Below are positions 5,268-11,622 of a stretch of DNA of 13,697 nt, in pieces (position 1 is the stretch's first letter; every line of letters begins with the position of its first letter). A program made the translations under genes and the position numbers. This DNA is from BS750m-G62 sp046483505 (GTDB lineage Bacteria; Planctomycetota; Phycisphaerae; FEN-1346): NCBI GenBank assembly GCA_046483505.1, contig JAWODB010000006.1, forward strand, positions 1 through 13,697. Reading direction: 5' to 3'. The notes under the pieces were generated by a model. It saw nothing but the letters and a program-made list of their open reading frames with translations. It searched no databases and was not told where the DNA came from.

Positions 5268-7688
5268 AACGACATTTCCCGCGCGGCGGGTCTCCCGGCT
5301 TCGCCGAGGCAAAGCCCGGCTTCGCCGAGGCGACGCCCGGCCCGCCGCGCGCCGGAAAGTCGTCGCGGCTGTGCCACGGCGGGCCTTGTCCCGCCGTGCA
5401 CTGGCGCCGGTCGGCGCACGGCCGGGCAAGACCGGCCGTGGCACGTCCCGGCGGAGGTGCGATGGGTCGGGAGCCCCACCGCGCGGAAGCCGCGCGGCAC
5501 CGGCCGCCGCCCCCGGCACCCGGACGCGGGCCAGGTAGATGCTCGTCTTCCCCTCGTGCGAGGAGTAGTACGAGACCCACGCGACACCCTCGTGCCACAC
5601 CAGCCCCGCGTAGGACGTGTCGCCGCCCGAAGGCAGGCGGAGGTACTCGGAGAGCGTCCCGTTCTGGGCGTCCAGCCACTGGAGGCTCGTCCGCACGCCG
5701 CCGTCGTAGCGGCGCGTGGCGGCAAGGAACCGGCCGTCCGGCAATCGGATAAAGTTCGGCCCGCCCACCCGGACGCCCAGGTCCTGCCACGTCCACTCGG
5801 TGTACGGCGGCGGGGCGGTGCCGAGCCTGGCCGTGTTCGGCGACCCGTCCCGCCGCAGCAGGCAGAGGCCCCGCCCGTCCGGCAGGAAGCGGAGCGTCGC
5901 CTCGTTCGGGTAGCCCTTCGCGAAGAGGCGGGGCACAAGCGTCTCGAACCGCCGGCCGTCGCCGCTCCGGTACAGGCGGGCGACGCGCTCGGCGCCCTCG
6001 CGGCCGTAGCCGACGCCGTACGCCTTCCCCTCGTGCCAGGTGACGCGCCACAGCCAGACGTTCTCGTCGGCGACGGGCGTGGCGTCGCCCCAGGCGCGGC
6101 CGTCGGCGGAGAACCAGACGAAGGTGCGGTGGCCCGTCTCGCCCTTCCGGCGGTTGGCGGCCCCGGCGATGAGTTGGAGGCGGCCGTCGGGGGTGCGCGA
6201 GATCTTCGGGTCCCGGAGGTCCGGCAGCGACGGCTCCGGCGTCTCGATGAGCGCGGCGGAGGTCCACGCCTTGCCGTCCTTCGACGCGATGACGCGGACC
6301 TTCCCGTCGTGGGAGACGTGCCCCTTGCCCTCGCGGAAGACGCACAGCCACTCGCCCTCGTGCCGCACGAGGTCCGTGAACGCGTTGTGCGGCGCGCGGT
6401 CCCAGATCTTACGGACGCCGAGGAGTTCGGGCTTGCCCGTCTGCTTCGCCGACTCGGGCGCGGAGGAGGCGCCGGCGGCCGCGGCGTTCGCGGGCGCCTT
6501 CTCCTTGACGAACCGGCGGACCATCGTGCCGGCCACGTCGTCGCAGGCCTTGGGAGCGGCGTCGGCGCCCGTGTTCGTGGCGGCGACGACGGCGAAGTCC
6601 GCCTTCGGCGCGAGCCAGGCGACGGCGTAGTTCATGCCGTTCGAGCCGGCGTGCGTCAGGGCCGTGCCGCCCGCCCACCCGCGCTCCGCCGTGGCCCAGC
6701 CGAGGGCGAACCCGTCGCCGAACGGCGGCGTGTGGAGGCGCTGCCAGTCGGTGACGGCGAGCGGCGTCGGCCGGCCGCGGGCCCCGTCCAGATGGGCCTC
6801 GACGAACGCCGCCCACTCCCTGATCGTGCAGTGGACGGTGCCGGCGGGCCCGATGGCCGGCGGGTTGTCAATCAGCGGGCCGGGCTCCAGCGGCGTCTCC
6901 TTCCCGTCGAATACCTTGTGCTGCCACGGCTCCTCGATCGTGCCGGGCGACCCCATCGCGCCGAAGCCGGCCTTGGCCATGCCGAGCGGCTCGAAGAGGT
7001 GCCGGCGCATCAGGTCCTCCCACGGGGCGTCGGCGGCCCGCTCGCATGCCGCACCGAGGACGGCGTAGCCCGCGTTCGAGTAGAGGAACGTGCTGCCCGG
7101 CGGGGCGGCGGGCTCCTCGGCGAGAATCTTCGCCACGTATGCCCGCCGCTGCGCCCGCGGCGGCCCCGGCAGACGGTGCACGCCGAGGAAGTCCATGCCC
7201 TCCGGCCAGGTCCGGTCGGCTCCCGGCATGCCGCTGCGATGGGCGGCGCACTGGAGCAGCGTCACCGCGCGGTACGCCTCGTGCATGCGCGGGGCGAGGT
7301 CCGGGAAGGCCTCGGCCAGCGTCATCTCCCACCGGAGTTTCTTCTGCTCGACCAGCACCTGGACGAGCGTGGCGGTCATCGCCTTCGTGCACGAGCCGAT
7401 GTGAAAGCGGTCCCGCGCCGTGACCGCCCCGTCCGCGCCCTTCTTCCGGACGCCGACGGCTGCGGTGGCCACGAGGCGACCGTCGCGGATAACCGCGGCC
7501 GCCAAGGCCGGCACGCCGCGCTTCGCGCGGATCTCCTCCATCGCCGGCTCGATGTTCCGCCGCCGCTCGTACTCAAGATCTTTCACGTTCCCTGGGGCGT
7601 CGCCCTCGGCCGGGGCACCGCGGGCGGACGCAGCGGCGAGGGCAACGGCGGCCATGAGGATAACGAAACGGGCAACGTGCAAGGCCAT
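4410..7688 (-). CDS. Secreted serine hydrolase-sialidase read-through fusion
   Basis: A 1092-residue open frame from the ATG at 7688, which has a strong GGAGGA ribosome site. Residues 1-24 are a signal peptide. Residues 45-395 are a beta-lactamase/esterase-type serine hydrolase with SCTK (Ser99, Lys102), YSN (203-205) and HAG (346-348). Residues 420-725 resemble a BNR/sialidase propeller with repeated DGR-type turns (SKDGKAW, TPDGRL, SADGRAW, LPDGRG, LPDGRF). Residues 726-805 are Arg/Pro/Ala-rich and encoded by the C, B and A repeats at 5276-5484. Residues 806-1092 are a different secreted-type protein (see 4410-5267). The hydrolase-sialidase join looks designed, with an Ala/Ser linker. The last join looks accidental: a lost stop plus a lost start. 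Whether the full fusion is made is unknown. The substrate may be a cell-wall or glycan ester. Confidence 0.8.
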   Translation of the reverse strand: MALHVARFVILMAAVALAAASARGAPAEGDAPGNVKDLEYERRRNIEPAMEEIRAKRGVPALAAAVIRDGRLVATAAVGVRKKGADGAVTARDRFHIGSCTKAMTATLVQVLVEQKKLRWEMTLAEAFPDLAPRMHEAYRAVTLLQCAAHRSGMPGADRTWPEGMDFLGVHRLPGPPRAQRRAYVAKILAEEPAAPPGSTFLYSNAGYAVLGAACERAADAPWEDLMRRHLFEPLGMAKAGFGAMGSPGTIEEPWQHKVFDGKETPLEPGPLIDNPPAIGPAGTVHCTIREWAAFVEAHLDGARGRPTPLAVTDWQRLHTPPFGDGFALGWATAERGWAGGTALTHAGSNGMNYAVAWLAPKADFAVVAATNTGADAAPKACDDVAGTMVRRFVKEKAPANAAAAGASSAPESAKQTGKPELLGVRKIWDRAPHNAFTDLVRHEGEWLCVFREGKGHVSHDGKVRVIASKDGKAWTSAALIETPEPSLPDLRDPKISRTPDGRLQLIAGAANRRKGETGHRTFVWFSADGRAWGDATPVADENVWLWRVTWHEGKAYGVGYGREGAERVARLYRSGDGRRFETLVPRLFAKGYPNEATLRFLPDGRGLCLLRRDGSPNTARLGTAPPPYTEWTWQDLGVRVGGPNFIRLPDGRFLAATRRYDGGVRTSLQWLDAQNGTLSEYLRLPSGGDTSYAGLVWHEGVAWVSYYSSHEGKTSIYLARVRVPGAAAGAARLPRGGAPDPSHLRRDVPRPVLPGRAPTGASARRDKARRGTAATTFRRAAGRASPRRSRALPRRSRETRRAGNVVLAAAPALAAGEAGEEKPKEPPPLTLDYKNGILTVRGDAIPGGQVDILYLEAYCRADSHATDWVEHTVIPHRTEGVTLSDDGTRLALRDTLADGVVVDHLIRAGKDEVDFRVAAANPTDKPSEVHWAQPCIRVGAFTGCGRDETDDKYAYLRRSFVFQQGRLQRMPTDGWATEARYRPGQVWAAPGVEAADVNPRPLNPHRPSNGLIGCFSRDEKRLLATAWHPYQELFQGVIRCLHSDFRIGGLKPGEVKRIRGKLYLVPNDIDALLARYWKDFPEHKALHGKKD
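5276..5352 (+). repeat. Inverted-repeat element, family A, copy 2
   Basis: A 77-bp copy of the 4340-4395 element in the opposite orientation, with arms GCGCGGCGGG and CCCGCCGCGC. It contains two tandem 17-bp units, CCCGGCTTCGCCGAGGC (5294-5310 and 5315-5331), where the other copy has one; the 21-bp period accounts for the length difference. It sits at the damaged 5' edge of the C-terminal module and is translated in frame as RRAAGRASPRRSRALPRRSR. Confidence 0.8.
5371..5444. repeat. Double-hairpin dispersed repeat, family B, copy 2
   Basis: This copy is 74 bp long, like 43-116, but in inverted orientation: its first stem matches the second stem of the other copy and the reverse. Stems are CACGGCGGG with CCCGCCGTG and CACGGCCGG with CCGGCCGTG, each with a 6-base loop. 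The C/G swap within each stem is compensated on the other arm, which supports selection on structure. It lies inside the fusion frame. Confidence 0.8.
5459..5484 (-). repeat. Decayed 3'-end stem-loop, family C, copy 4
   Basis: In the gene direction this begins GCGCGGTGGGG, has the CTCC loop start, and returns with ACCCATCGC. It is an imperfect copy of the family C stem-loop. By the 18-19 bp spacing seen elsewhere, a stop codon is expected near 5504, where the sialidase homology ends; the sequence there reads GCC GGT instead. Confidence 0.6.
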
Positions 7689-7765
7689 CGGTGCGTCCTC
7701 CGAGGTTGAAGGCAATCCACTGCGCCGCAGCCGCGCGGCGTGTCCGGTATCCTTCCCCCCTTCGG

Positions 7766-7793
7766 ATTCTAGCCCCTCGCCGCGCGGCATCAA
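7766..7793 (-). promoter_or_regulatory. Candidate promoter of the serine hydrolase gene
   Basis: On the minus strand, TTGATG (7788-7793) is followed after 16 bp by TAGAAT (7766-7771), a five-of-six match to the -10 consensus. The start site would fall about 70 bases before the ATG at 7688. It lies within the 190-bp divergent intergenic region. Confidence 0.5.
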
Positions 7794-7806
7794 GCGGAAT
7801 GGCGAC

Positions 7807-7835
7807 TGGACACGCCGGCCCGTCGCCGGTAGGCT
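7807..7835 (+). promoter_or_regulatory. Candidate promoter of the Gfo/Idh/MocA gene
   Basis: TGGACA (7807-7812) is followed after 17 bp by TAGGCT (7830-7835), which would give a leader of about 37 bases before the ATG at 7879. The -10 match is weak. The -35 overlaps one arm of a 10-bp inverted repeat (7736-7745 and 7808-7817). Confidence 0.3.
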
Positions 7836-7878
7836 CAGGGCTCGAAACATCTCAGCACCGCCCAGGAAGGAGCCGACC

Positions 7879-9231
7879 ATGCGGACATCGCGAACCACCC
7901 GCCGCCGCTTCCTCGCCGGCGCCGCCTCGGCGGCGGCCGTGGGCGTCGTCGCCCGCCACGTCGTGGCCCGGGCCGACAAGTCGCCCCCCAGCGAAAAACT
8001 CAACATCGCCGGCATCGGCATCGGCGGGATGGGCGCGGCCGACCTCCGACACCTGGAGTCCCAGCACATCGTCGCCCTCTGCGACGTCGACCGCCGCTAC
8101 GCCGCCGGCACCTTCAAGCGGTATCCCAAGGCGACCGTCTACACCGATTATCGCCGCATGCTGGAGAAGGAAAAGGGCATCGACGCCGTCGTCGTCGCCA
8201 CGCCCGACCACACGCATGCGGTAATCTCGATGGCATGCATGACGGCCGGCAAGCACGTCTACTGCCAGAAGCCGCTGACGCACGACGTGCGGGAGGCCCG
8301 GCGGCTGGCCGAGACCGCCGAGGAGACCGGCGTCACCACGCAGATGGGCATCCAGGGCCACTCGAAGGACGGGTGCCGCCTCATCGTCGAATGGATCCGG
8401 GCGGGCGTCATCGGCGAGGTCCGCCAAGTCGACGCCTGGTGCAGCCTCTCGTACTACCCGTGGGGGCACGCGTCGTGGAGCAGCCCGTGGGCGGGCGGCG
8501 AGCGGCCGAAGGAGACCCCGCCCGTCCCCGACACGCTCGACTGGGACCTGTGGATCGGCCCGGCGGCCATGCGGCCGTACCACCCCGCGTACCATCCGCG
8601 GGTGTGGCGGTGCTGGCTGGACTTCGGCTCCGGCATGATGGGCGACCGCGGCGCCCACACCCTGGACCCCGTCTTCTGGGCCCTCGACCTCGGCGCGCCC
8701 GAGAGCGTCGAGGCCACCTCCTGCGGCCAGACGAAGGAGAAGCACGCCCTGGCGGCGATGGTGACGTACCGATTCGGCGCCCGCGGCAGCCGGCCGCCCG
8801 TCCTCCTCACGTGGTACGAGGGCACGCGGGCGCCCCGGCCGCCCGAACTCGAAGACGGCCGCGTCATGGGCGACCGCGAAGGCGGCGTCATCTTCCACGG
8901 GTCGAAGGGGAAACTGATGTGCGGGACGTACGGCAACGGGCCGCGCCTCATCCCCGAGAGCCGCATGAAGGGCTTCAAGCCGCCCCAGCCCACCCTGCCC
9001 CGCGTCCGCACGTCGCACGAGATGGAGTGGATCGAGGCCGCCAAGGCCGGCCGTCCCGCCGGCGCCCACTTCGGCTATGCCGGACCGCTGACCGAAGTGT
9101 GCGTCCTGGGCAACGTGGCCAAGCGCGCCGACGGCCGCATCGTGTGGGACGCCGAGAACCTGAAGGTCACCAACCGCAACGACGCCGCCCCCTACATCGC
9201 CGCGCCGTACCGGGAGGGGTGGAGTTTGTAG
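7879..9231 (+). CDS. Tat-exported Gfo/Idh/MocA family oxidoreductase
   Basis: A 450-residue NAD(P)-dependent sugar or inositol dehydrogenase-like protein. The start at 7879 has AAGGAG 7 bases upstream. Residues 1-32 are a twin-arginine signal (TRRRFLAG at 7-14, then an Ala/Val-rich core), so it is exported folded. The Rossmann fold begins LNIAGIGIGGMG (41-52), followed by ALCDVD (66-71) and VVVATPDHTH (104-113). The family EKP motif is QKP (130-132), which is common in exported members. The C-terminal half carries WDLWIGPA (222-229) and GDRGAH (255-260), a likely substrate-site Asp/His pair. It is transcribed away from the secreted hydrolase-sialidase gene, so a joint role in glycan use is possible. 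The substrate cannot be read from sequence. Confidence 0.92.
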   Translation: MRTSRTTRRRFLAGAASAAAVGVVARHVVARADKSPPSEKLNIAGIGIGGMGAADLRHLESQHIVALCDVDRRYAAGTFKRYPKATVYTDYRRMLEKEKGIDAVVVATPDHTHAVISMACMTAGKHVYCQKPLTHDVREARRLAETAEETGVTTQMGIQGHSKDGCRLIVEWIRAGVIGEVRQVDAWCSLSYYPWGHASWSSPWAGGERPKETPPVPDTLDWDLWIGPAAMRPYHPAYHPRVWRCWLDFGSGMMGDRGAHTLDPVFWALDLGAPESVEATSCGQTKEKHALAAMVTYRFGARGSRPPVLLTWYEGTRAPRPPELEDGRVMGDREGGVIFHGSKGKLMCGTYGNGPRLIPESRMKGFKPPQPTLPRVRTSHEMEWIEAAKAGRPAGAHFGYAGPLTEVCVLGNVAKRADGRIVWDAENLKVTNRNDAAPYIAAPYREGWSL

Positions 9232-9250
9232 GCCGCGCAACACGTGTGTG

Positions 9251-9278
9251 GCGCGGTGGGTCTCCGTACCCACCGCGC
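9251..9278 (+). repeat. 3'-end stem-loop, family C, copy 2 (after Gfo/Idh/MocA gene)
   Basis: A perfect 11-bp stem, GCGCGGTGGGT with ACCCACCGCGC, with loop CTCCGT. It begins 19 bp after the TAG at 9231 and has the same orientation relative to its gene as the other copies. It is identical in gene orientation to copy 1. No T-run follows. It lies between convergent genes, so it may help end transcription. Confidence 0.85.
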
Positions 9279-9287
9279 AGGAAACAC

Positions 9288-9312
9288 GGCCCGCAAGCGG
9301 GCCGGCGAACAC
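9288..9312. repeat. Dispersed 25-bp repeat, family D, copy 2
   Basis: An exact copy of 942-966 in the same orientation, beginning with a 7-bp stem (GGCCCGC/GCGGGCC). It starts 10 bp after the family C stem-loop. Confidence 0.75.
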
Positions 9313-9370
9313 GGGCCGCTCCGCGCGCGGCAACTTGAACCGAATCTTCTCGCGGCACTAACCGCTCGGG

Positions 9371-9396
9371 CGTGGCGGCGCGGGAAGGCCACCACG
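9371..9396 (-). terminator. Possible hairpin terminator of the LolA-like gene
   Basis: On the minus strand, CGTGGTGG pairs with CCGCCACG (one G-T pair) around a 10-base loop, starting 11 bp after the stop at 9408. It lacks a T-run, so termination is only inferred from position between convergent genes. Confidence 0.35.
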
Positions 9397-9407
9397 CGGG
9401 AGGTGTT

Positions 9408-10238
9408 TTACTCGTCGGCGTCGAGGTCGCGGACCGTGGCGCCGGGCGGCGGGCGGTACGCGAAGATCCGCGGGTTGGGTTCCTTCTCCGGTTTCACTTT
9501 CGTCAGGCGGAGGACCAGGATCATCTCCCGCCCGTCGCCGTAGAAACGGGCCCGGTAGGCCGTCGCGAGGGGGGCCTCGCCGGGGCCGACGGGCTTGTAG
9601 CGGAGGAGTTCGGCCATCAGGAGCGTCCGGCCGGCCTCGTCGAAGAGGTCCACGCGGGCGGGGCGGAGCGTCTCGCGCTCGAACCACACCCGCCGGCGCG
9701 GCGCGGGCGCCGCCGTCGACCGGTACCGTTCCGTCAGGACGTAGTGGTCGCGCTGCGCGACGAACTCGGCCGGCGTGGCCGGGTCGAGGTCGATGCGGAA
9801 GAGGCCGAGGGCCGTCATCAGGTCGGCCGGCGAGAGGATGAACCGCCGCTCGCCCTCGCCGCCGCGGCGGCCCGTCCAGACGGTGTTGACCTCCGGCCGA
9901 ATCCAGAGCCAGAACCGCTCGGCGTTCATCCCCACCGTGAACACGTCCTTGCCGAGCACCTGGCCGTGGACGAACAGGCGGTCCGGCTTGTCGAGGAAGA
10001 GGTGGCCGGCGAGGTCGTGCTGCTCGCGTTCGGTGCCCCGCTCGTCCTTGGGGAAGTTGAGCATGAGGTTCGCCCGGGCCCACAGGTGGGGGATGCGTCC
10101 GGCCCAGGCGTTGTGACGGGCCAGGACCTCGGCGGGGGGGAGGACGGCGCGACCCGCCGCGCCCGTCTCCTTTGCGAGCCCGGCCGAGGCAAGGAGCGCG
10201 GCCACGACCGCCACGGCCATGGGCGACGCGTCACGCAT
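9408..10238 (-). CDS. Secreted LolA-like protein
   Basis: A 276-residue protein. The ATG at 10238 has GGGGAGG upstream and overlaps the end of the zinc-ribbon gene by 8 bp, so translation is likely coupled. Residues 1-22 are a signal peptide ending ASAGLA, with no lipobox. The mature part reads as a beta-rich, LolA/LppX-type fold: DLAGHLFLDKPDRLFVHGQVLGKDVFTVG, then FWLWIRPEVNTVW, then the typical RVWFERETLRPARVDLFDEAGR stretch (about 183-204), and a final PPPGATVRDLD. Those features suggest a hydrophobic cavity that carries a lipid or lipoprotein in the periplasm. The match is by pattern only, and a DUF4292-like protein is an alternative. It is the last gene of the cluster starting at the cyclodeaminase. 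Confidence 0.72.
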   Translation of the reverse strand: MRDASPMAVAVVAALLASAGLAKETGAAGRAVLPPAEVLARHNAWAGRIPHLWARANLMLNFPKDERGTEREQHDLAGHLFLDKPDRLFVHGQVLGKDVFTVGMNAERFWLWIRPEVNTVWTGRRGGEGERRFILSPADLMTALGLFRIDLDPATPAEFVAQRDHYVLTERYRSTAAPAPRRRVWFERETLRPARVDLFDEAGRTLLMAELLRYKPVGPGEAPLATAYRARFYGDGREMILVLRLTKVKPEKEPNPRIFAYRPPPGATVRDLDADE

Positions 10239-10830
10239 CGGTGGCCTCCCCGGCTTCGTCGGGCGCCTCGGCCGTCTCGTCCCCCGCCGCGTCGATGCGG
10301 TCCCACCGCTCGGGCATGTCGAGGATGTCGCCGAGGCGGTCGGTGACGGAGCGGATCTCGTCCTCCGAGAGGGTCGGACACGTGACGACATGTTGGCGTT
10401 TCTTTCCGGACTCGCGGAGCGTGAGTTCCTCGCCCCGGCCGCCGGCGACCCGCCGCGACGATTCCAGCCGCAGCCGCTTCTTCCGCATGAGGACGAGGGC
10501 CAGGACGTAGCGGAACCGGCGGGCCTCTTCCCGATCGGCCTCGGCGAGGTGTTCGAAGAGTTGCATCAGCCGGCCCATGTCGACGAGGCGCGGCCCCGTC
10601 GGCCGATCGGGCGGCGGCTCCGGCACGCGCGTCTGCCAGTAACTGAAGTACGCCTCCGGGTCCGGCCGCCAGCAGTCCGGGCAGAAGTCGTGGCGGACGA
10701 ACATCTCCTCGGCCTCCGGCTCCGCCTCGACGACGGCCGAGTAGTACGCCTCGCCGACGGCGAAGCGGCGGCCACAGGTGTGGCACGTGCGGTCGGAGGC
10801 GCCGATCTTGTACTCGCGGTCGATGGGCAT
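10231..10830 (-). CDS. Zinc-ribbon protein of unknown function
   Basis: A 199-residue cytoplasmic protein. The ATG at 10830 is chosen because homology-like sequence (REYKIGASDRTCHTCGRRF) begins there; the frame upstream reads only the family C repeat. A possible AAGGAA ribosome site is rather far upstream. Cys16-x2-Cys19 and Cys50-x2-Cys53 form a likely four-cysteine zinc ribbon. A long charged helical region (about 83-125) follows, then CPTLSEDEIRSVTDRLGDIL near 151-170 and an acidic tail (DETAEAPDEAGEATDA). I know similar uncharacterised proteins only by the SDRTC...CG start. It is joined to the LolA-like gene by an 8-bp overlap. No DNA-binding or enzyme motif beyond the ribbon is visible. 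Confidence 0.8.
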   Translation of the reverse strand: MPIDREYKIGASDRTCHTCGRRFAVGEAYYSAVVEAEPEAEEMFVRHDFCPDCWRPDPEAYFSYWQTRVPEPPPDRPTGPRLVDMGRLMQLFEHLAEADREEARRFRYVLALVLMRKKRLRLESSRRVAGGRGEELTLRESGKKRQHVVTCPTLSEDEIRSVTDRLGDILDMPERWDRIDAAGDETAEAPDEAGEATDA

Positions 10831-10859
10831 GGGTGCGGATATGTTCCTTCTGGTGCGTG

Positions 10860-10887
10860 GCGCGGCGGGTGCGGAGACCCGCCGCGC
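10860..10887 (-). repeat. 3'-end stem-loop, family C, copy 3 (after cyclodeaminase gene)
   Basis: An 11-bp stem, GCGCGGCGGGT with ACCCGCCGCGC in gene direction, with loop CTCCGC. It begins 19 bp after the stop at 10907 and ends 29 bp before the zinc-ribbon ATG, so it lies between two co-directional genes. The T-to-C change in the stem is matched by A-to-G on the other arm relative to copies 1 and 2. Confidence 0.85.
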
Positions 10888-10906
10888 ACCTAGAGGTTCG
10901 TGTGTC

Positions 10907-11545
10907 CTACTTGTTGATCGTCGCCAGGACGAGGTCGCGCGTCTCGCCGGCGAGGCGGTCGGCCTCGGCCAGGGCGGCGTCGGTCTCGGCGCGGACGGCG
11001 GCGGCATCGTCGGCGTCCGTGTAGCCGGCCAGGTTGACGGCGGCGTTGATGCCGGCCGCCCGGACCGTGCCGAGGGCGAGTTCGGCCGCCACCCCCACGT
11101 CGCTCACGAGGTTCGGGTTGGCGATGTCCGCGAGGCGGCGGCTGACGGTCAGGATCTCGACGGCGGCATCGCGGACGCGGCCCACCACGTCGAGCGAGGC
11201 GCGCGTGGCCGTGCGGACGGCCTCGCGGCGGGCCGACTTCTCCTCGTCCGTCTCCTTCGGCAACCGGTACGCCGCCATGATGCCCTCGTAGGCGGCCATG
11301 TCGTCGTGGGCGAGGGCGAGGAGCGATTCGCGGATCTCGGCCAGGCGGCCGAGGTGCTCCCGGATTTCCGGCTCCACGTCCTTGAACCGCTCCTTGCCGG
11401 CGGTGAATCCGGCGGCCATGGCGGCCATGGTGGAGGCGAGGGCCCCCGCGACGGCGGCGACGCCGCCTCCGCCGGGCGTCGGACGGGCCGACGCCGCATC
11501 GTCCAGGTACCGCGCGAGCGGTTCGGTTCGGTAGTCGATGGCCAT
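10907..11545 (-). CDS. Cyclodeaminase/cyclohydrolase family protein (FTCD_C / FchA-like)
   Basis: A 212-residue all-helical protein of the formiminotransferase-cyclodeaminase C-terminal family. Members convert 5-formimino-THF or methenyl-THF in one-carbon folate metabolism in the cytoplasm. Key signs are the glycine-rich PGGGG (24-28) followed by a small-residue helix, DDMAAYEGIMAAYRLPK (81-97), and NLVSDVGVAAELA (145-157). Length matches stand-alone members such as FchA. The ATG at 11545 has GGAAGGGAG upstream. A candidate promoter overlapping a LacI/PurR-type operator lies just upstream, so it probably has its own regulated transcript. No formiminotransferase domain is attached, so cyclohydrolase versus deaminase cannot be decided here. 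Confidence 0.92.
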   Translation of the reverse strand: MAIDYRTEPLARYLDDAASARPTPGGGGVAAVAGALASTMAAMAAGFTAGKERFKDVEPEIREHLGRLAEIRESLLALAHDDMAAYEGIMAAYRLPKETDEEKSARREAVRTATRASLDVVGRVRDAAVEILTVSRRLADIANPNLVSDVGVAAELALGTVRAAGINAAVNLAGYTDADDAAAVRAETDAALAEADRLAGETRDLVLATINK

Positions 11546-11577
11546 CGCGTCGTCTCCCTTCCGGGGTCACTGCGGAC

Positions 11578-11606
11578 AGGGTACCGGCCGCCGGCAGGGA
11601 ACGCAA
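11578..11606 (-). promoter_or_regulatory. Candidate promoter of the cyclodeaminase gene
   Basis: On the minus strand, TTGCGT (11601-11606) is followed after 17 bp by TACCCT (11578-11583), giving a leader of about 25 bases. The same -10 hexamer and spacer occur before kdsB. The -35 overlaps the palindromic operator. Confidence 0.4.
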
Positions 11607-11616
11607 ACGTTTGCGA
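11601..11616. promoter_or_regulatory. LacI/PurR-type operator palindrome
   Basis: ACGCAAACGTTTGCGA contains a perfect 14-bp palindrome (11602-11615) with the central CG and AAACGTTT core typical of LacI-family operators. It matches the E. coli PurR box pattern almost throughout. It covers the -35 of the cyclodeaminase promoter, where a bound protein would repress. It is unusually AT-rich for this DNA. Confidence 0.6.
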
Positions 11617-11622
11617 CCGGGC

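Noticed and set aside
5273..5275. An ATG just upstream of the C-terminal module as its start
   Set aside because: It is in a different frame and would give an Arg-rich nonsense product (MSFWRPRR...).
5294..5331. Possible CRISPR-like direct repeats
   Set aside because: There are only two 17-bp units separated by 4 bp, inside a larger dispersed element. There are no spacers and no cas genes.
3987..7709. A 1240-residue plus-strand open frame
   Set aside because: It is antisense to the hydrolase-sialidase gene and has no domain-like sequence. Long antisense frames are expected at this GC content.
7689..8069. Upstream extension of the serine hydrolase frame to 8069
   Set aside because: It would run through the divergent promoter into the oxidoreductase gene. 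The ATG at 7688 has GGAGGA and begins a clear signal peptide.
7852..9333. A 493-residue minus-strand open frame
   Set aside because: It lies antisense to the Gfo/Idh/MocA gene, which has a Tat signal, Rossmann motif and good ribosome site.
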